Source: Paraspadella gotoi (lineage: Eukaryota > Chaetognatha). Taken from it: DNA of 64,000 bases. Below are positions 48,840 through 58,275 of the stretch, one piece after another. The stretch's first letter is position 1; every line of letters begins with the position of its first letter. The stretch lies in the NCBI GenBank assembly GCA_051294375.1, contig JBJCIZ010000239.1, positions 484,261-548,260 of the forward strand, given 5' to 3'. Made by a program: the position numbers and the translations under genes. The notes below the pieces were generated by a model. The model made no database searches and was not told the DNA's origin. It saw nothing but the letters and a program-made list of their open reading frames with translations.

Positions 48840-48935
48840 GTCGGTCTCTCTCTCTCGTCTCTCTCTCCTCTCTCGAGCTAGTCTCTCTCTCTCTCTCTCT
48901 CTCTCGTCTCGTCTTCTCTCCTCTCTCTCGCTGTT
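48840..48935. repeat. (CT)n microsatellite cluster
   Basis: CT tracts with GTC and GAGCTAG interruptions, facing a GA tract 100 bp downstream. Confidence 0.9.
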
Positions 48936-49024
48936 CTTCTGTCAAAAAAGTCAAATAGATTTCGAAAGCGTTAACTAGCCGACGTTTAAACAACACGAAG
49001 GTCCTTAATGAACGCTGAGAAACG

Positions 49025-49095
49025 AGAGGAGAGAGAGAGAGAGAGAGAGAGGGGAGAGAGTAGAGAGAAGAGAGAGAAGAGAGAGAAGAGCAGAG
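49025..49095. repeat. (GA)n microsatellite
   Basis: GA dinucleotides with GGG and TAG interruptions. Opposite-strand symmetry with 48840-48935. Confidence 0.9.
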
Positions 49096-49225
49096 AGGCA
49101 GCAAGCTGTGAAAACGCCCTTGAGTATTAACGACTCGTATGGGGAAAAGGTAGAACGAAGGGTGAGAGACGAATTACGCAAGGGGGGAATAAAAGGGGGG
49201 GGAAAGAGATTGAGCTCATGTTTAG

Positions 49226-49300
49226 AATGAGAGAGAGAGAGAGAGAGAGAAGGCGAGAGACGAGAGAGAGAGTAGAGAGAGGAGACGAGAGAAGAAGAGA
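49226..49300. repeat. (GA)n microsatellite
   Basis: GA dinucleotides with GGC, GAC and TAG interruptions. Confidence 0.9.
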
Positions 49301-50234
49301 GGACTCTTTGGGTACACTAATTATTATTAATACAAAACCCTTCGCCCATAACGATTACCTTCTTAAATTATTAAATCACGAACAGCTGGCAAGATCAACA
49401 ACAAATAACATAAGCTAAATCAGTTCTAATTAAGTACTTCTACTAAGTACTACTCAGTACTAGGGACGCGTCTCATTCTCGACTTGGGAGGTACAACAAT
49501 TTAATTTTTTTTTCGCATCTAACATCAAAAGATCGAAAAATACAGGAACATTTTTCTTTTTCCATCTCGTGTAATCGATCATTTTTTTTTTTTGTTGCGC
49601 GACGAGCAACTCGATAAGTTAATTTTTGGTCGGTCGGTCGGTCTGTCTGTCTGTCAGTATGTTAATTTGATCCAGAAATATTTAAATTGTTATAATGTTT
49701 ACCTTACCTTATTTAGCAAAACACTTTTTATAAAGTTTCTTTAACTTTGAATACTACTCAAGCATTTGCTAATACAATTTATTTTTTTACCGATTTGACC
49801 CAATATAGTTTCTGCTACAATCGGTCAATCAGAGGTAAAGGCCCTTATAAGCGGAATCGAATGTGGAGACTGACCGATAGAATGAGAAAAAAAAAGATGA
49901 CAAAAAGGCTCATAGTTCGTCGCATAAACATTAAGCTAATGCATTTAATACATTTAATTTTTTCCAAATTTCTGACCGAAAAAAACTAAACACCAAAATT
50001 ATTTTTATATCTTTATTTTTTCGACTTTTTTATGTGTTTAATTCCGTTATAATTTTTTTTTTTCAATTCTACGTTGTCAGTCGGAAAAAGAAGTGTTATC
50101 ATCTCTAACCTTTGGAAATAACTTTTTCCCCCCAATTCTTGTTCGATACTCATACTTTAAAGTCTTTCTATGTTCTACTGCCTGAACCAATTCAAATATT
50201 TTTTTGTTGCACCAATCGATAGCTCTTTTTTTTT
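49301..50234. other. Unassigned sequence
   Basis: AT-rich. It contains a short (GGTC)n(TGTC)n array at about 49629-49654 and repeated TACTAAGTACTACTCAGTAC words near 49440. No gene recognised. Confidence 0.5.
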
Positions 50235-50262
50235 AAATTAAATTAAATTAAATTAAATTATT
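50235..50262. repeat. (AAATT)n pentanucleotide array
   Basis: Five to six AAATT units. Confidence 0.9.
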
Positions 50263-50394
50263 TAAAGCTAACTAGTGGCAACAAGTATAAAAGGTGATAG
50301 ACAGACGCGGGTCTATTACCCCCTCCTTCTCATTCACCTCCTCTTCATCCTCCTCCCAGGGATTCGGGGTCGCGTTCACGAGATTCAGTTCACC

Positions 50395-50433
50395 CTTTAC
50401 TTTACTTTACTTTACTTTACTTTACTTTACTTT
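50395..50433. repeat. (CTTTA)n pentanucleotide array
   Basis: About eight perfect CTTTA units followed by CTTTCCGGG. Confidence 0.95.
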
Positions 50434-50493
50434 CCGGGACCTTTCAACCGCCTCACTCGAATTACAAAATTTAAGTTAGTACAGTAAAGCTAT

Positions 50494-50721
50494 NNNNNNN
50501 NNNNNNNNNNNNNNNNNNNNNNNNNNNNNNNNNNNNNNNNNNNNNNNNNNNNNNNNNNNNNNNNNNNNNNNNNNNNNNNNNNNNNNNNNNNNNNNNNNNN
50601 NNNNNNNNNNNNNNNNNNNNNNNNNNNNNNNNNNNNNNNNNNNNNNNNNNNNNNNNNNNNNNNNNNNNNNNNNNNNNNNNNNNNNNNNNNNNNNNNNNNN
50701 NNNNNNNNNNNNNNNNNNNNN
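50494..50721. other. Assembly gap, 228 N
   Basis: An N run immediately before an AATG array. Confidence 0.95.
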
Positions 50722-50735
50722 TTTGGTGGCTTTAT

Positions 50736-51014
50736 GAACGAATGAATGAGTGAAGGAATTAATGAATGAATGAATACTTTATTAAATGAATGAATGAATG
50801 AATGAATGAATGAATGAATGAATGAATGAATGAATGAATATATTATTGAAGGAATAAATGAATGAATAAGTAATGAGTAAATTGAATGAATGAATGAATG
50901 AATGAATGAATGAATGAATGAATGAATGAATGAATGAATGAATGAATGAATGAATGAATGAATGAATGAATGAATAAATAAATGAATAAATAAATGACTG
51001 AATAAATAAATGAA
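50736..51014. repeat. (AATG)n tetranucleotide array
   Basis: About 280 bp of GAAT/AATG units with a variant block at about 50840-50885. It becomes GAATAAATAAAT at the right end. The minus-strand Ile-His-Ser frames are by-products. Confidence 0.95.
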
Positions 51015-51069
51015 CCGATGAAAATTTTACATGTCGGTCGTACAAATTTCATTAACAGTGTTTTTTTTT

Positions 51070-51264
51070 NNNNNNNNNNNNNNNNNNNNNNNNNNNNNNN
51101 NNNNNNNNNNNNNNNNNNNNNNNNNNNNNNNNNNNNNNNNNNNNNNNNNNNNNNNNNNNNNNNNNNNNNNNNNNNNNNNNNNNNNNNNNNNNNNNNNNNN
51201 NNNNNNNNNNNNNNNNNNNNNNNNNNNNNNNNNNNNNNNNNNNNNNNNNNNNNNNNNNNNNNNN
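51070..51264. other. Assembly gap, 195 N
   Basis: An N run between poly-T and poly-A edges. Confidence 0.95.
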
Positions 51265-51373
51265 AAAAAAGTGAGCCTCGACTTCAGATCATTTTAGAAA
51301 AATTTGTTCGAAAAAATCTCCGATGGATTTTTGAAGGAAAACATTTTAACGCGATTCGCATTCCGACAATAGG

Positions 51374-51482
51374 CGTCGTCGTCATCATCGTCGTCGTGTT
51401 CATCATCTTCGTCGTCGACTTCGTTGTCGTCGTCGTCGTCGTCATCATCCTCCTCGTCGTCGTCTTCGTCGTCGTCTTCGTC
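51374..51482. repeat. (CGT/CAT)n trinucleotide array
   Basis: CGTCGTC and CATCATC triplets, the opposite strand of the GAC arrays elsewhere. They read as Val/Ile in the plus frame. Confidence 0.9.
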
Positions 51483-51685
51483 GTTGTTCGCCTTTCGTTT
51501 GTAATTTGAAATATGGAGTAAGAATCCGAATAATAAATAAGTCTAGATTGTTATTCGCGGATGTTCTCTTCATCGGATTTATATTCGCTTTCAAATCTCA
51601 AGCGGGAAGGTAACACAGTGAGGCAGCGCTTGCAGTGTTGCGAAGGAAGATTCTCTATTAGTCGCCTTGGATTCCGGTAAATCGG

Positions 51686-51876
51686 CTCAACTGGCATACA
51701 ATGCGCCAGCGACCGGACTTTGGCAACTGGGGCTCAACTGGCATGCTATGCGCCAGTGACCAGACTTTGGCAACTGGGGCTCAACTGGCATGCTATGCGC
51801 CAGCAACCGGACTTTGGCAACTGGGGCTCAACTGGCATGCTATGCGCCAGCAACCAGACTTTTGCGACCGGGGCTC
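51686..51876. repeat. 47-bp tandem repeat, four copies
   Basis: CTCAACTGGCAT recurs at 51686, 51733, 51780 and 51827, an exact 47-base spacing. Each unit holds TGCTATGCGCCAG and GACTTTGGCAACTGGGG. Copies differ at few positions. Because 47 is not a multiple of three, successive units are read in different frames, which argues against coding. Confidence 0.95.
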
Positions 51877-52363
51877 GATTAAGAAACGAAGGTTCAGAAT
51901 ATTTTTGGAAAATGTATAATTATATTTATAAACCCTTCCCTGCGACACCGCCAATTCGCTATCGTCACTTCACCACATCACTTCACCCGAAATTTAGAAT
52001 CACTTCACGCGAACTTCAGCTTCGCTTAACTCGAGCCACCACTTAACTTTACTTACGCCACGGCGTCAGTGCTATCACGCATCAAAGTGACTTCATTCAC
52101 GCCAAATCATCACTTCACTCGCGTCGCAGAAGCACCGCGGGCACTCTAGCGCCATCCCGTGTTTATATGGCGCTCGATTAATAAAAAAAAAAGAGAAGCT
52201 TAATAAATGAGAATCATTTGTTCGCGTCCGTTGCGCTTTTGTTCCTGGGATCAAAAATCCTCGACGGAGAATAAAAAAAAAAGAAAAGGGAAAAAAATAT
52301 AATTTTTAATTCCACTCGATTTAAGTTCTTTGCTACTGGCATCCGATTAATTTCTCTTTCGTT

Positions 52364-52368
<5 letters not shown>
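51877..52368. other. Unassigned sequence with TCACTTCAC words
   Basis: 51960-52140 holds irregularly spaced TCACTTCA/CACTTCAC words, resembling a decayed minisatellite. The rest is AT-rich. Confidence 0.5.

Positions 52369-52400
<32 letters not shown>
52369..52400. repeat. (CT)n microsatellite at gap edge
   Basis: Pure CT into a 310-N gap. GA tracts follow on the other side. Confidence 0.9.
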
Positions 52401-52710
52401 NNNNNNNNNNNNNNNNNNNNNNNNNNNNNNNNNNNNNNNNNNNNNNNNNNNNNNNNNNNNNNNNNNNNNNNNNNNNNNNNNNNNNNNNNNNNNNNNNNNN
52501 NNNNNNNNNNNNNNNNNNNNNNNNNNNNNNNNNNNNNNNNNNNNNNNNNNNNNNNNNNNNNNNNNNNNNNNNNNNNNNNNNNNNNNNNNNNNNNNNNNNN
52601 NNNNNNNNNNNNNNNNNNNNNNNNNNNNNNNNNNNNNNNNNNNNNNNNNNNNNNNNNNNNNNNNNNNNNNNNNNNNNNNNNNNNNNNNNNNNNNNNNNNN
52701 NNNNNNNNNN
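52401..52710. other. Assembly gap, 310 N
   Basis: An N run flanked by (CT)n on the left and GA-rich sequence on the right. Confidence 0.95.
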
Positions 52711-52767
52711 GTAGAATAGGAAGCGAGAGAGAACACATAGCAGGAGCACATACAAAGCAGAGGACAA

Positions 52768-52790
52768 GAGAGGAGAGAGAGAGAGAGAGA

Positions 52791-52837
<47 letters not shown>

Positions 52838-53075
52838 AGAGAGAGAGAGAGAGAGAAATGGCGCCGCAACAATTTTGCAGAGGAGGAGACAGAAAATTAA
52901 AACCATTTATCGTGGATGAAAAAAAATCCGCCCTAATGAGGATTGATAGAAAGAACGAGGAGAGGGAGGAGAGAGTGAAGAGGGAGGAGAGAGAGATAGG
53001 AGGAGAGAGAGACGTAGAGAGAGAGAGAGAGGGAGAGAGAGAGAGAGAGGAGAGAGAGAAAGAGAAGAAGGAAAT
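52768..53075. repeat. (GA)n tracts
   Basis: GA dinucleotides at 52768-52857 and 52955-53072, separated by mixed sequence that includes ATGGCGCCGCAACAATTTTG. Confidence 0.9.
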
Positions 53076-53115
53076 GAGACAAAACGAAATTAAATGTTAA
53101 AAGGTGTGAAAATAT

Positions 53116-53224
53116 CAAAAAAAGAAAAAAAAGAAAAGAAAAGAAAAGAAAAGAAAAAGAAAAGAAAAGAAAAGAAAAAGAAAAAAAGAAAAGAAAAGAA
53201 AAGAAAGAAAAGAAAAGAAAAGAA
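53116..53224. repeat. (AAAAG)n array
   Basis: AAAAG/AAAGA units with occasional longer A runs. Confidence 0.9.
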
Positions 53225-53305
53225 TCTTTTTTTTCTTTTAAAAGCGAAAGATCTCGGTTCGATGTTGAGGTTCGTTAAAGGATCACTCATCGAGACGTAT
53301 TTTGG

Positions 53306-53388
<83 letters not shown>

Positions 53389-53399
53389 AGGAGGGGGGG
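53306..53399. repeat. (GA)n microsatellite
   Basis: Long near-perfect GA tract ending in GAGGGGGGGG. Confidence 0.95.
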
Positions 53400-54131
53400 G
53401 TTAACGAGCGTCGCCGGTCGAGAGCGAAGCTTTTAAAGAAATTCGATCCGATAAGATGGAGTTCAAGTTGATGGGGAAAGGAGGGAAAGGCGACTGTTGA
53501 TGGGGTAAGGTGATGTAGTAAAGCCGTAGAGGGAGATCTGAGTGGAATTTTTTTTCGCGCTTATTTTTAAAATGTATTTTTTCACTCTTTATAGAAGAGG
53601 TACTTACAACCTAAATCGTGTTATTTATTCTACGAATTCGTTTAATGGACGCGCCTTAAACTAAATGTAATCTTAACATAACAAACGAGATATAATCTAA
53701 AAATAGCAAATCAAGTCGCTCACACAGTCTCCTTTTCCAATTTCCTCCAGCGAGAGGGCGTTTTAATCAAAAGGTAAAAAACTGTCTCCAAGAACATTCC
53801 TGGGCTCAAAGACTTAAGAAGAAACAGAAAAAAAAGAAAAAAAAGAACAAAAGATGAAACAGAAGGGAAAACAAGAAGGGTAATTCAAATGTGTTGCACC
53901 GATGTGACTGTGACATGACATGACGTAAAATGACATGAATATATGATAACAATAACTTTCTTAGCCCGTATATTTATGACATGCACCGCACGGAAATTCT
54001 GTCTTTTGTTCTTTATAGTTTTAGGATTTTCTGAAGATGGCGTTAGCAGTCCCTTAGATTTGAGTTTTTTTCTGTCTCAACAAATGAGCAACCAACTATA
54101 GGCAAATTATATACATTTTTAATGTAAGTGG
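53400..54131. other. Unassigned sequence
   Basis: Mixed, then AT-rich, with a TGACATGACATGACG pentanucleotide-like run near 53910-53940. No gene recognised. Confidence 0.5.
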
Positions 54132-54238
54132 GACAGACCGACGGACAGACATACCGACCAACCGACGGACCGATGGATCGACTGACCGACGGACCAAAAA
54201 GTGACTTATAGAGTTACTCGGCGAGTACTCGCGGCCCA
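54132..54238. repeat. GACC/GACGGACC array with conserved-looking 3' segment
   Basis: GACCGACGGACC words (54132-54195) are followed by AAAAAGTGACTTATAGAGTT and ACTCGGCGAGTACTCGCGG. The latter contains GAGTTACTCG opposite CGAGTACTC, a hairpin with one bulged base. Confidence 0.7.
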
Positions 54239-54622
54239 ACTAAAAACAAGAAAAAACTGTGAAGTGAAAAAATCGATCACAAGTTCACAACCAGAAGGCG
54301 ATGAAAGCAGGAGAAAAGAAACTGGGATCCGTGAGTCAAGCCTTAAAAGAAATTTAAAAAGAATAGGAAAAGGTTTCTGATGGCACTGTTTTCCTTATGT
54401 GTCCTATATCTGTTTAATATTCCTAATTTTAATTTTACTCAAAATATTTAACTTTGTCATCTTGTCTAAATCCCTAATCTCCAATATAATATTTAAATTT
54501 TAATCTAAATTCTTAGTTTAAGCTGAAATCGCGCACTTTTGGGAAACATGACAGTTTTTTTTTTTATTTTTAGAAAAAAAAATGATTTGCGAATAAAGTT
54601 ACTTAGATAGCGCTTAATCTTT
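54239..54622. other. AT-rich unassigned sequence
   Basis: Degenerate CCTAAT/CTAAATCCCTAATC words near 54410-54530 and a T run. No gene recognised. Confidence 0.5.
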
Positions 54623-55462
54623 ATGAAATTGGTACAACCAATATAAAAATTATCCATTCATTTAATAAATAAGCCATCACTTTTACAAGATAATATATGC
54701 AATTTTATTCGAATACAAAAGGTTGATTCAGTACAATCATCATCAACAAACAAACATAGACTAAGTCTGAGCAAACGAAAAACATAATAAAATAGAGAGA
54801 AAAAAAACAGTTAATTAAATAAAATTAAAATTAATTAAAACGTAAAAAATTAAAAATTGTTCTTATGTCGTAAAAAACGGAACAAGTTTCGGAAGAACAG
54901 TATCTTTCATTGTATAGATCTTTGAGATAACGGTTTTCTTACAATTATTAAAAATTGTAGATAGGTCGTGGTATCCAAACATACTCCTAAGTTCTCTCAC
55001 ACTTTCCCATCGATTATATCCAAAAATCTTTCGAACACCATCATTTACAGCCACATTAAGTCTGTTCATATTACGTACGGAAAAAGTTTTTACTTCACAA
55101 CCATAAAGGAGAACCGGAACACAGTTAGTATAATACAATTTCATCAATAATTCCTCTGAAGGCTTTAACAAGGCACTTATCAGACAGTTACTTGATCGAA
55201 AAAAAAAAGATACAAATTCTTTGCTTGGCTCAAACAAGCTGTCTCTTTCACTACTAAGGTTGAACCCTAGATATGACCATGTATCAACTAGATCGATACA
55301 GTTACCATCAAGAAAAAGTATATCATTTGGAATTGTAGTTTGCCACTTCAATGACATAGCAGGTCCCTGCAAGCTTATTCGTTTAAGACTCATAGATAAA
55401 AGATTAGAAAAACAATTTGCATATTTGAAACTGGAGAACGGACGGGCTGTGCTTAGATTCAT
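54623..55462 (-). mobile_element. 5'-truncated non-LTR retrotransposon (CR1/L2-like)
   Basis: Minus-strand fragment made of the 3' end of a reverse-transcriptase reading frame plus about 240 bp of 3' untranslated DNA. The 3' limit is set by the end of similarity with the 46072-46112 segment of repeat D, at a TTGGT-TGT-ACCAA hairpin. The 5' side has no recognisable polymerase palm or endonuclease, as expected for a truncated insertion. The assignment to the CR1/L2 group is from the style of the C-terminal domain and is moderately sure; another LINE clade is possible. Confidence 0.8.
54863..55462 (-). pseudogene. LINE reverse transcriptase, C-terminal fragment (199 aa)
   Basis: In the intact element this protein copies element RNA into DNA at the target site. 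The fragment lacks the catalytic palm and starts downstream of it. Visible landmarks are W62-SYLGF (64-67), the conserved strand after the thumb in many LINEs; LYYTNCVPVLLYGCE (109-123), matching the usual PVLLYG.E motif; RLNVAVNDGVRKIFG (134-148); and WESVRELR (152-159). The frame is uninterrupted to its stop, although an in-frame stop lies about 36 bases upstream of the ATG, so this ATG is fortuitous. An open frame of this length in AT-rich DNA is unlikely by chance. It is a remnant, not an active gene. Confidence 0.85.
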
Positions 55463-56280
55463 ATCTTTTATTTGGCTTGTGGGATTTATACAGATTTATT
55501 TGTGGAGGTTGCATAGAAGATTAGATATTGTCAACAAATAGTATGGAACAAGGGATGAAAAGAAATGTGATAAATCATAATACGTCAAAGGATTGTTTAT
55601 TTACTAGAAAAAGTTAGATAATACCTAAGGATAGGGATTTTATTTTATTTTATTTTAATATAACATAAAATAAAATCGTTGTCGAAATAAAAAACAAATT
55701 CTCTTTACGAGGCACAAAGAATAAAAGAGAAAAGTCAGAAAGTGAAAGAGGAGGAAAGATGGAGAAGAAATGAGACATGAAACATGGAAGATAAGAAAAA
55801 AGGTAAGGTTACTAAGTTCATTTTATCATTTCCGAAATCCATAGTGAGCGTAAATGGTCTCACTCACTTTGCAGAAACAATTGTGATTTTTTTATGTTGT
55901 TGAAATGCTCAATTTCACACGATATCTTTTCAAACAAAAACGATTATGCAAATGAGGTTTTAACGAGGCTTTTATTTAGTTTTAAACAAGTGATCAACGC
56001 AGTATTCAATTCAGAAGCAATGCCCAAAAATTAACCTTTCTTTTCTGTCTTTTACTTTCTCGCTGCAGTCGTAAAAGACCCAACCCTCGCAAATCCCGCC
56101 CACTTGCGCCTTACCTCTACTTTCCCCACTCTCTGCCTTACCTCTTACCCCTTACCCCTTACCCTTTTCTCCCTTCCGCAATCTCCCTTCCTCACTCTAA
56201 GAAATTCAGATCCACAACAAAACACATTTCTCCCCCTGATATTATTGTTTGCAGAGCCTCGAGCGACGATTGACCTTTAA

Positions 56281-56284
<4 letters not shown>
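55463..56284. other. Unassigned sequence
   Basis: AT-rich. It includes an ATTTTATTTTATTTTA/TAAAATAAAAT inverted repeat (about 55639-55676) and a CCTTACC-rich run near 56105-56165. No gene recognised. Confidence 0.5.
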
Positions 56285-56330
<46 letters not shown>

Positions 56331-56378
56331 TCTTCTCTTTTGCTCTCGCTCTCCCTGCGATTTCGAAGGAGTGGGTGA

Positions 56379-56428
<50 letters not shown>

Positions 56429-56430
56429 AG
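56285..56430. repeat. (CT)n followed closely by (GA)n
   Basis: CT tract (56285-56336) and GA tract (56384-56430) separated by under 50 bases, able to pair with each other. A further GA tract lies at 56492-56560. Confidence 0.9.
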
Positions 56431-56491
56431 ATTGATTTTGACAGAAAACAACAAATAAATACTGGTAGCTCACTCGAACACGCGGGAGGTT

Positions 56492-56524
<33 letters not shown>

Positions 56525-56560
56525 AGAGAGAGAGAGGAGTAGAGAGTATGAGAGAGAGTG

Positions 56561-57329
56561 AGACCGACCGTCCGATCACACATCCGTAATAATTAGGGCA
56601 TTGCTTCCGAAGAATTTTGGCTTCCATCGAGAAAGAAAGGCAGAGAAAGAATCCTTTATAATTATATGTATATATTCGTCGTCTCATAAGCTTATTGATT
56701 TTTTTTTTACCGTTTGCTTCCGAACGTCTTTTGTTTGAAGAGAAAAATGAAAACGTCGAAATTCGGTGGAGCGAACTGGGGATGGTGAGGAGAAGCGACC
56801 CATTGAGTCGGCTGAAGGGATATCTATAGGTGAGTGAAAGTTTGGAATCAAAATTTAGCTTATATCTTGAAAACTATCATATTAGTGAATATGAATCTTG
56901 TAATTATTTTTTTATAAAGTATTAGTAGCCAGAGATGTGGAGCGTCGATTTTTCGGCTCGCTGGCCAATCCACTGGCGCTTCCAAGACCCTCCCGCCTCC
57001 CGTTTCGGGTGCAATCTTACTTTTTTAGACCGCATCGCTTTCGGTTTCAGTAGCACATCGCTGTCTTCTTTAGAGAATTTTCCATTTGTTATTATTTATA
57101 AAATACTCCTTTTACGACATTGTAATTCATTGGTTGAATAATTTTAAACAATCTTTTTTGTTAACAAATAACAAGTGTGAAATTTGTTACTATGAAAATT
57201 GGAAGATTTGTAAGATTGTAAGAATCGTTCGAGTGGAAATGAGTTTAAATGAAAAAAAAAAACAACAAACCTTTTTTCCCATTTGCCTCTTTTCTTTTTT
57301 ATTAAATATAATACAATTCTGCAATTATT
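56561..57329. other. Unassigned sequence
   Basis: Includes a consensus splice-donor-like TAGGTGAGTG at 56828-56837 and a GC-moderate frame at 56935-57141 (68 codons, ATG). Neither is enough for a gene call. Confidence 0.4.
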
Positions 57330-57560
57330 CATTAATAAATTAATTATCAATCATCAATCAATTAACCTAAATCAACTAATCAATCAAAATCACTTAAAAA
57401 TTAAATGAAATCAATTTTTTATTACAATCAATAAATTAAATAATCAATTAATTTATCAATCAACTAATTAATAAATTGTATTTATTATTAATTATTTAAA
57501 AAAACTATTAACTTAATTAATTAATTAATCAATTAATAATTAATCAATCAATTAAACACA
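57330..57560. repeat. ATCAATTAATCA-type AT-rich repeat
   Basis: Interlaced ATTAATCA, AATCAATC and AATTAATT words with no fixed period. It resumes weakly at 57660-57930. Confidence 0.8.
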
Positions 57561-57598
57561 TGTCAAGTTCTATCATGTCATCTAAAACGTCGTTTGTT

Positions 57599-57631
57599 GC
57601 TTTTGTCCTGGTCAGTGACCTGACAAAAAGC
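57599..57631. other. Imperfect palindrome around GGTCAGTGACC
   Basis: The left arm GCTTTTGTCCTGGTCA and right arm TGACCTGACAAAAAGC are inverted copies around a single central G, with one indel and one mismatch. The core is an inverted repeat of GGTCA spaced by one base. Confidence 0.75.
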
Positions 57632-57660
57632 CTAAAAATTAACAGGCTGTATGAATTATT

Positions 57661-58004
57661 TTATTTGATCAATCAATCATTCAATTATGCATGATGGTCT
57701 ATCCTCGCGTGTCATCATAATCATCATCAGGGTCGTTCATTTTTCTTTTGTCATAATGAAAGAAAAAAAACATAACAAGTCTTTGAAGCTAACAATGCCA
57801 GAATGATCAGTTAATTAATTATTCAATCAATTAATCAAATATTCAATCAATCATCAAAAAAAATTAGCAATTCAATCATTTGTCCATCGTTGGTATTATC
57901 ATTGTCGTGGTTGCCATCATTAATTATTTAATTAATTAAACTCCTTTATCTTTGTTATACAGTTGCAAAAATGTATCTTTATTATTTATTTATCCTTGTT
58001 TTGT
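57661..58004. other. AT-rich unassigned sequence
   Basis: Further AATCA/TTAATTA words and CATCATAATCATCATC. No gene recognised. Confidence 0.5.
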
Positions 58005-58176
58005 TTCTCTCACTCTCTCTCTCTTCTTTAACAAGTTCACTTCTTTTCACAACTCACTCAATCTGTGCCTACCTTCAACCTGTCCTCACATCTGACACTA
58101 TCTGTCTCACCACTTTGTTGGAAAAAACTTTTACCTCTCTTCTCTCTTTCTCTCTCTCTCTCTCTCACACTCTTCT
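58005..58176. repeat. CT-rich tract
   Basis: CT dinucleotides at both ends (58007-58025, 58141-58170) with pyrimidine-rich sequence between. It precedes family F copy 2. Confidence 0.8.
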
Positions 58177-58275
58177 TTATACAATATTATTATGAATGTT
58201 ATATGCTTGATTGAAGGCTTGAAGTAAACAAGTCCGAAACATGTCCACTATTAATTAAAATCGTTGTTACAAATT
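58177..58275 (+). repeat. Repeat family F, copy 2
   Basis: Ordered words TTGATTGAAGGCTTGAAG, AGTCCGAAACATGTCCACT and AATTAAAATCGTTGTTA correspond to those at 42351-42470. Both copies follow CT tracts. Confidence 0.6.

Noticed and set aside
52333-52906. Long frames of 130-180 codons across a gap
   Set aside because: Most residues are N-derived, and the rest is CT/GA dinucleotide sequence.
56780-56837. Small frame with a perfect-looking splice donor TAGGTGAGTG
   Set aside because: The ATG frame runs into TAG at the donor itself, and the alternative frame is under 30 codons. A donor motif alone is common by chance.
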